This document shows positions 58,070 through 64,000 of a DNA stretch of 64,000 bases, in pieces (within the stretch, counting starts at the first letter, position 1; each line of letters begins with the position of its first letter). This stretch comes from Gracilariopsis chorda. Taxonomy: Eukaryota; Rhodophyta; Florideophyceae; Gracilariales; Gracilariaceae. The DNA lies in assembly GCA_003194525.1 (NCBI GenBank), contig NBIV01000089.1, forward strand, positions 186,001 to 250,000, in the 5' to 3' direction. A model generated the notes under the pieces. That model searched no databases and was not told the origin of the DNA. It saw only the letters and a list, made by a program, of their open reading frames with translations. A program made the position numbers and the translations under genes.

Positions 58070-58411
58070 CTATACTGTTTTTGGCATACACAAGTCTTCT
58101 GGATATATCATTTCTATATCAGTACCATATCCTGGATTTTCACGGTTTTCAGACCGTACGATACGGAGATCCGCTGCGAGTGCCCTCAAAAGAGCTTTTG
58201 CTCCCTTCTCACGGAGGGCTTGAAGTTCTGCTACAAGGGTGTCTTGAGTGATCCGCAGAGCCCGGATCTCGTATTCCAGGGCATACCGTACGAGTGTGTT
58301 GTTAACCCTTCGGTGGGGTTCGAATGCTGCCACCACGGTGGTTAGCCCAGACGCCTCGGGAGCATTGTAAATGGCTGAGCCCGGGCGAGAAAGGTCCAAA
58401 GCCTTGAACAA
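58070..58411 (-). pseudogene. Possible E1/E3-clade gag N-terminal coiled coil
   Basis: A 113-codon minus-strand frame encodes a clear coiled-coil-like segment (ALEYEIRALRITQDTLVAEL, QALREKGAKALLRALAADLR). A similar spaced pattern (LLE-VNELRQKVDIAQVRDV) is found in E3's gag N-terminal area near 21.66-21.73 kb, so it may be the gag start of E6, cut off by the AT-rich piece. The match is weak. Confidence 0.35.
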
Positions 58412-60125
58412 AGGAGTTAACTGAAGGTTCTGGAATTCAAAGAATTGGTTCTAAGTCTTCGATGAGTATTTCTTAGCTTCGATGGACCTAGCTCAGACAG
58501 GAATGCTGGAAGTGAGCCTTACACCAGGATTATCTCCACTATCGTCAGAGATCATGCATATGACCGCAGGCTCCGCATCAGAGGGTTTTCTCGACATGAA
58601 TATAAACCAATAGGACGGTAATACAACGCAACGTCCGATAAAAGCGGGCAAAAAGAAACGAGACTGCGAAAGAGGGGGGGAACCGAAAGAAACAGCGTGT
58701 CGTTCAGGGCACCACTTTGGACTGAAATGCCCGGAGATAGAAAAGCCACGAAGATATGTCTTCGATAACGTTCTTGATCTTGCTCCATTGAGCGGTACCA
58801 AGCAGTTGAGCCATTCTGGGTACGGAAAGACTGGATCAGATGTAGGACCGAGGCCTGCCCTTCGCAATCTGTGAAGAAAGGTGAGGTTAAGAAAAGTTTG
58901 TCCGCAGGAGGGGTACGTAATACTGTTTTAAAGGTGCCAATTTCACAAGATGTGCTACGTGCGAGCAGAGGTTAGCCATAGCCATGAATAGTTGGCAGTT
59001 ACCCTAGAGACGTTAGAGAACGAGAAGCAAAGATGGGGGAGTCACGAGAGTGACGAGGTAGAGCGACGATGTTGAGAGTTAATCTTATACAGCAGCGAAA
59101 CCAGAATGGTTGGTGGAGGGCTCGCAATGAATGTTTTTTAGTTGTGCAAGGAGATTATGAAAACCGTGTGCAACGGAGGATCCATCCTTGGAAGAGTAGA
59201 CGATTCGCGACGGCGAAAATGTATACAGGCAGAATTTCTTGTTTGGGGATGCTTTACTGGTGCGGTGGTGAATGCACCATTGCAATAAGTACTAGCCATT
59301 CCAGTAATGGCTTTAAGAAGAATAATAGGTACAATAAACTAGACTTCATTGCATTACTGTAGGTTTTAACATCCAAAATGTTGGCCAACTATCAACGAAA
59401 TCTGCCACTTCCTACTTTTCATAAAAGGCACCGTAGCAGCCAATGTTAATATTGGAAATACAAAATGTGTGTACTATTGAACCTTTCGGAAAATTAACCA
59501 CGTCACCAGATATCTCCTTGACACAGCGTGCAATTCCTTCTGCATGTATGGAATGTAGTTGATATTCAAACTCAAAAGCCAGTATAATGCGCTTTTGGCA
59601 TGTTGAAACATAGGTTTCTTGCTTTAAAATATGGATTGAAATCGTTTCATGAGAATGAAATTACGGCCCTATGTTAGTTCGCTTTGAACTTCACAACATG
59701 GGTGTAGGAGACCGAACTTTGTGAAGACTATATTCTGCCACAAAATGAACCAGAAGATTTCTCTGAAGCTACTGCCGACAGCAACGCGGGTAAGAAAAAG
59801 TGTGAGTAATTCATTCTTGTAGTGGATGCTACGCACTTACTGCCATTTCGGGACCCTACCACCCACTCAGTTCGGGCTCTCTAACCCAATGCGTGGGTTG
59901 CAGTGTGTAGCAATCAACTCGTAGGTAGCAGTACACAGCAAGATGTCTCGAGATAGGGGAACACTCTGAGCCCCTTTTATACAGACAATCACTCGCCTTC
60001 TCAGTAATTCCGAGGGCATCGACCCTAACAAACTTGCACAGGAGTACAAAGTCTTTCTGTTCCACAACTGCGCACAGTGATCAATAAGATACTGTGGTCG
60101 TATTGTATCTTGTTCGATCAACATC
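58412..60125. other. No gene confirmed
   Basis: A 124-codon minus-strand frame at 58,493-58,867 has no recognised motif, nor does a 97-codon plus-strand frame at 59,069-59,362. Between 59.86 and 60.12 kb the sequence may be the leader of E7. A TATA-like TATAAAAGGGGC is read on the minus strand near 59,970-59,981, of unknown meaning. Confidence 0.35.
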
Positions 60126-61090
60126 ATGGTGCGCGCATCGACGTCACAAAAATTGGCGTCAACGCCTTCCGAGACGAATGGCGAAGAAAACAGCTACATT
60201 CTTCAACCACCATCACCCGTTGGCTTTTGGATTAATCACGTTCTTCTGCTTTCTTCCACACCTAAAGTGATTCGAGTGTTCTCGCGTCATTATGAACAAT
60301 ATGTTAAAGAAGTCACAACTCGAGCACTTCAACTGGCAGTTGTCGACTCAACGACAACAGAGCCGATTCGCCCCGTCAATAATCGTACTGCGTCGACGCA
60401 GAATGGCTCCAGTCTTCAATTGATCTAGACTACACCTGTGTAGTTAAGAAAATCGATGAGCTAACGGACGAGAAACTACGATCTTATTTGGAAACGAATC
60501 CGAAGAAGACAAAGACATGATGACCATTGCTGCAGTCCAAGCCATCAAATGCCAAGAGGTGGCAATGGACATAAGGATAAACCTTCACTTTTTTGAATGA
60601 AACATCTGTTCACTCTTTATGTGTCTGCGTTACGACGAAATGGACCTACATGGGTCATGTAGGAATATCCCAAACTCGCAGTCGGACACCTCGTTGCAGC
60701 CATTAAGCCCCGCTCTTTTCAGCGACGTCTTCAGAATGAATTTTAAATGGTGTATACGTCTCTCAATTCTGACTTCAAATGTTTCACGAAGCTTGCTATG
60801 ATTGTAGTCGAGGCGTTTTGGATAATTGACAATGACCACAGTTGAAAACCAGAGGCACAAAGAATCAAGGCACCACGCACGCCAAAAAATAATCAAACAG
60901 CTGCAAGTCAGAGTGAAACTGAGTTAGCCAGCTCAGCCGCGTCTAGGAAATCAGTAACTCGGAAAGCCACGTCACGCAGGCAACCACCTTTGTGCCCCCA
61001 CCCGCCATGCAAAAGAGAGGAAAACCGCCACTGGATTGAAGATTGTACGCTGTCGGCCGATGAAGAGAAAGAAGCTCTAAGGGCAACCAT
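60126..61090 (+). pseudogene. E7 gag
   Basis: A frame starting with ATG at 60,126 carries VIRVFSRHYEQYVKEVTTRA and TEPIRPVNNR near 60.27-60.38 kb, matching Gag of Phytophthora Ty3/gypsy elements (FxxxYxxYVREVxxRA ... EPIRPVxLKY). A Cys/His-containing stretch near 60.99-61.05 kb, CPHPPCKREENRHWIEDC, resembles a zinc knuckle followed by the DEEKEALRATIASRK block. Confidence 0.68.
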
Positions 61091-61199
61091 CGCTTCTAGG
61101 AAAGCTGCTGACTAGCTATCGCGCTCATCACGCTCACAAAAGGCAAACCGGAACCAAGGCAGCTCCAAAACAGAGGGATGCCTCCATCCTGCAAGCGAG

Positions 61200-61870
61200 T
61201 TTCAGTTTTATGTCACCGTGTCAAATGGCATTCCCTCTTTAGATTACAGCAGACGGTACGAAGAGGGAAATGACGACAGCATTATCTCATCCTCTCTGGC
61301 CAAAGCAGCAGCAGCTAAAAGAACTGGCACAATATTACCTATTGAGAAAGTTTCATTGGCCATTGCTCTGAAAAACTGAAATGAGAACTCCGCGATAGCT
61401 TTCAAGTTCTCCAGAAAATGGATCGCACCACGCACTACCCTCCACCTCGCCTCGGGAAACCTGTCACTTATGAATATCTCCTTCATTGTAGCCGACGATG
61501 ACCTTGCTTGTGAACAAGTACTCATTGGAATACCTGTGTCGCGACCCCTACAGGGAGACACCTACACTCTGTTGGACAATACTCGGTTTGCTCGTAATGC
61601 TTCAGACTGCTCAGAATTGGGCAATCCAACAACTGCTCCTTCAAAAACATACGTGAACCATCTTATGATGGCCAGGGTACACGGCCCCTCGAACACAGTG
61701 GGACAGGATCAGCTACCACCAGCTAGGGCTAGAGTAAATTTCTATACAGCCCATCAGGACTCAGATCCATTTCCCGACCCTTCTCTACCAAAGCCAGTCG
61801 ACATCGCCCAGCATGAAGAAATTTGTGGGCGCCATCATGAGACGGTGACGGAGGGGGCCAACATAAATGA
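61200..61870 (+). pseudogene. E7 protease-like region and spacer
   Basis: Text near 61.4-61.55 kb (LHLASGNLSLMNISFIVADD, CEQVLIGIPVSRPL) matches the C-terminal half of the protease in this clade (L-x-N-x-x-F-x-V-x-D ... VLLGRP). A long acidic and Pro-rich spacer follows, as is usual before the polymerase in this group. Confidence 0.6.
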
Positions 61871-62559
61871 CAAATTACCCTAAAGGGTGTTCCTCGTAGC
61901 TCAAAAGCCCCAAAAAATGAAACGAAAAGAACAAAAGATCAAACGAACAACCAATGCAGAGACCAAGAGGACCCATCCTGCAACGATAACAACAAATACA
62001 AAAGAAGAGCACAAGGCTGAATCCAAAGAAAAACTTCTTGATACTTCTTGAAACGGCGCACAACCCAAGAATTATTTCAAGGGTCACAAAGAGTTAGAGT
62101 TCCGACTTCCAGTAAGACACTCCGTATGTGAAGTGATTTCTGCAACCTACCAACTTCTGAACCAACCAGAAGCAGGTGCGTACAACCCTTACAGGGCTTC
62201 CAAAGGAGAGCTACTAACAGCGGATATGCTTTCACTCTATACCCAATCTGGGCCTTTGCAGGAGATGTTGCACGGCACGTCGCCTGCGGACAGCTTCCTG
62301 TCAAGCATCTCTGTCCGGAAACCACCAGGTCTTTCGACCGTCACCGTTATCCGAGCAAAGCTCTGATGAGGGCTCACAGACGACAGAAGTGCCTTTGGTA
62401 CACACTACCCGTCTCTCTTCCATGCCAAGGGCGCTTCAACTGGTCTTAGTGACGGTAATGCCCCACCCTAAGTATGCACAAAGCGGCCCAGAAAACATGA
62501 ATCAAGTCGATGTGATATGAAACACTGCTGAAAATGCAATTTGGAATACCGATGAAGGA

Positions 62560-63200
62560 ACAGATATCCAACTTCGATTTTTTATCATCGTGCACACTGG
62601 TTCTGCCAGACACCGCGGTAAAGAGGTAAAATTGCAGACTCTGGCAAAACACTACTTTTTGGAGCACACTTTCTGCTGATGTGGCCACGTTCTTCAAAGA
62701 ATGCACTCACTGCATCTCCACGTTTGGAGGGCGGAAAGTGCCGAGACCATTTGGACCAGCTGTTTATGGCACGGAGGCGAATGATTTGTTGCAGTTTGAA
62801 TACATCGAAATTGGTCCCAGTGGCACTGACCAGAAGTACATTCTCATGTTCTGCGATGGCCACTCAGACTCTAAATGGTTCTTCTCCACGCCTGAAACCG
62901 CAGCTGAAAACGAAACCCTCGCAAATAATCGATTGGTGCGCAGCCTTCAACGTTCCAAAAGGGTTAATGTCCGATGGGCCAACAAATTTCAAAAATGAAA
63001 CAGTGCGTCTCGCCACAAAAGGTCTTCGCGTCCCTCACCATTTCACTCCCCTCTAAACACCCTGGAGTAATGGTGCAGTTAAGCGTTTTGGCCAAGAGGT
63101 TGTTGAAACGTTTCGTGCTCTGGTTTCCGAACTTCAAATGGACTTCAAGGAGTGGAAAGACTTGCTCCCGGTCACTCATAGTGCTCTGAAAAACGCTCCA
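62560..63200 (+). pseudogene. E7 integrase
   Basis: The N-terminal His/Cys module is seen as QLRFFIIVHTGSARHRGKEV near 62.57 kb and ECTHCIS near 62.7 kb. The core has LLQFEYIEIGPSG near 62.79 kb, LMFCDGHSDSKWFFSTPETA near 62.85 kb and MSDGPTNFKNETVRLATKGL near 62.97 kb. LQMDFKEWKDLLPVTHSALK near 63.13 kb and FMGMEQAPPISTFLRSST near 63.24 kb extend the match past the core. Confidence 0.85.
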
Positions 63201-63600
63201 TTACAGAGCTGCAACAATACCGCACCCGTCAATTTCTTTATGGGCATGGAACAAGCGCCACCAATTTCGACATTTCTGCGCTCCTCCACAGTCTCCACAG
63301 TAACGCTGAATGTCTCACAACATGAAAGAACCATTAAAATCGAAGTATTAACACGCGATTCGCGACTCAAGGGCACCTTCTGCCGAGGAACTTCAGAAAG
63401 CCCAAAAATCAAGATCCTTTCGGAGCTCCACAAATTTTACACCGTTGCAACCGTCTTGGCCAGTAGAATGCGCCTACAGAGCCGCAGACCAATCGGAAGA
63501 AAGTGTGCTGAGATATTGGCGCTTGACCCGCACCGCTTCAAGCCAAATGTGGTCATGATTTGGCGCTGTGATCACCGTAAAAAACAATCATAAAAATTAG

Positions 63601-64000
63601 TATTTTCCATCTTGCGCAGCACATATTTACCAACAGAGCTGGACCTCACCACCCTTTCCCATACCCATGATCAGCAAACCGCGCTCGTACAGGCAATACC
63701 AACATACTCCTACCCAGACTCTGAACCCCGTCCTCCTGTATCGCTGCCCTGCCCATCGAACGATATTAGCCCATACCCCTTCAGTTCAACATCCACCCTT
63801 CCCCGCCGCTCCGCTTTGGCACTAGCAGTTTGCCCGCTCCTCTTTATGCACAATCTCTTTTGCTCTCAGAACAAGATCTTGTTCGCAGCAAGGAAGGCTA
63901 AATGCCTTGCAGCTGTAAGAAAAAGCTTTGCCTCGACCTGCCGAGCATGCAGTGCTTGCACATGCACATGCATTGCGGTTTCGGCTCAACCGCGCGGTCG
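63601..64000. other. No gene recognised
   Basis: Follows E7 integrase. It may include the rest of E7's tail but no motif is readable. The right edge of E7 lies here or beyond the window. Confidence 0.4.

Larger units (their letters stand above)
60126..63600 (+). mobile_element. E7, Ty3/gypsy fossil of the Phytophthora-type clade
   Basis: Parts on the plus strand: gag (60.13-60.9 kb), Cys/His segment (60.97-61.1 kb), protease-like region (61.2-61.87 kb) and integrase (62.56-63.2 kb). I did not recognise a reverse transcriptase between protease and integrase. Integrase wording such as GPAVYGTEANDLLQFEYIEI and DGPTNFKNETVRLATKGLRV is close to what I know from Phytophthora genomes, and this is the main support for an oomycete source. 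No LTR pair is visible. Several breaks; older than E1. Confidence 0.82.

Noticed and set aside
58310-58340. GGTTCGAAT-like text resembling a tRNA T-loop
   Set aside because: No acceptor stem or anticodon arm can be drawn around it, and it lies in a protein-like frame.
59069-59362. 97-codon plus-strand frame
   Set aside because: No recognised motif, and its length is within chance expectation for this composition.
1-64000. CRISPR array, rRNA, tRNA or bacterial operon features
   Set aside because: No regularly spaced repeats, RNA-gene signatures or ribosome-binding patterns were seen, and the content is eukaryotic transposon DNA.

Overview
The window looks like a gene-poor, transposon-packed stretch of an oomycete genome, probably Phytophthora-like. 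The best evidence is the integrase and gag near 60-63.6 kb, whose wording closely follows the Ty3/gypsy family I know from Phytophthora (for example the block around DGPTNFKNETVRL). The mix of chromodomain Ty3/gypsy elements, Tc1/mariner, pogo-like, PiggyBac and Helitron relics fits this. I found no host gene, tRNA, rRNA or CRISPR array that I could support. All family calls come from reading translated motifs by eye.

Layout: (1) 1-6290, minus strand, a fairly well preserved Ty3/gypsy element (E1) that runs off the left edge. (2) 6.3-10.65 kb, a DNA-transposon area: a 148-bp foldback repeat, a Tc1/mariner DD34E relic of about 1.3 kb with short terminal repeats, and a pogo-like transposase relic that stops at the edge of an LTR. 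(3) 10,651-32,846, a nest: a plus-strand chromodomain Ty3/gypsy element (E3) whose 5' LTR has been split by a second, minus-strand chromodomain element (E2, 11,509-21,110) with paired LTRs of about 650 bp and a 5-bp target duplication GGTAC. E3's unbroken 3' LTR preserves the empty site. (4) 33.5-36.1 kb, a PiggyBac relic and a short integrase fragment. (5) 38.4-50 kb, two older minus-strand Ty3/gypsy fossils (E4, E5), E5 carrying a Helitron helicase fragment. (6) 50.2-53.2 kb, a long imperfect inverted repeat and an unrecognised, decayed coding-like stretch. (7) 53.7-58.4 kb, two abutting minus-strand pol fossils from different clades (E8, then E6 related to E1). (8) 60.1-63.6 kb, a plus-strand fossil (E7) of the Phytophthora-type clade.

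E2 and E3 share a 19-nt primer-binding-site-like sequence next to their 5' LTRs, which independently supports the LTR limits and suggests a common priming tRNA. At least four distinguishable Ty3/gypsy lineages occur in 64 kb. The retroelements are treated as fossils and only their extent, parts and nesting are described. The most useful open questions are the two extra-coding regions between pol and the 3' LTR in E2 and E3, and the unrecognised stretch at 50.9-52.8 kb.
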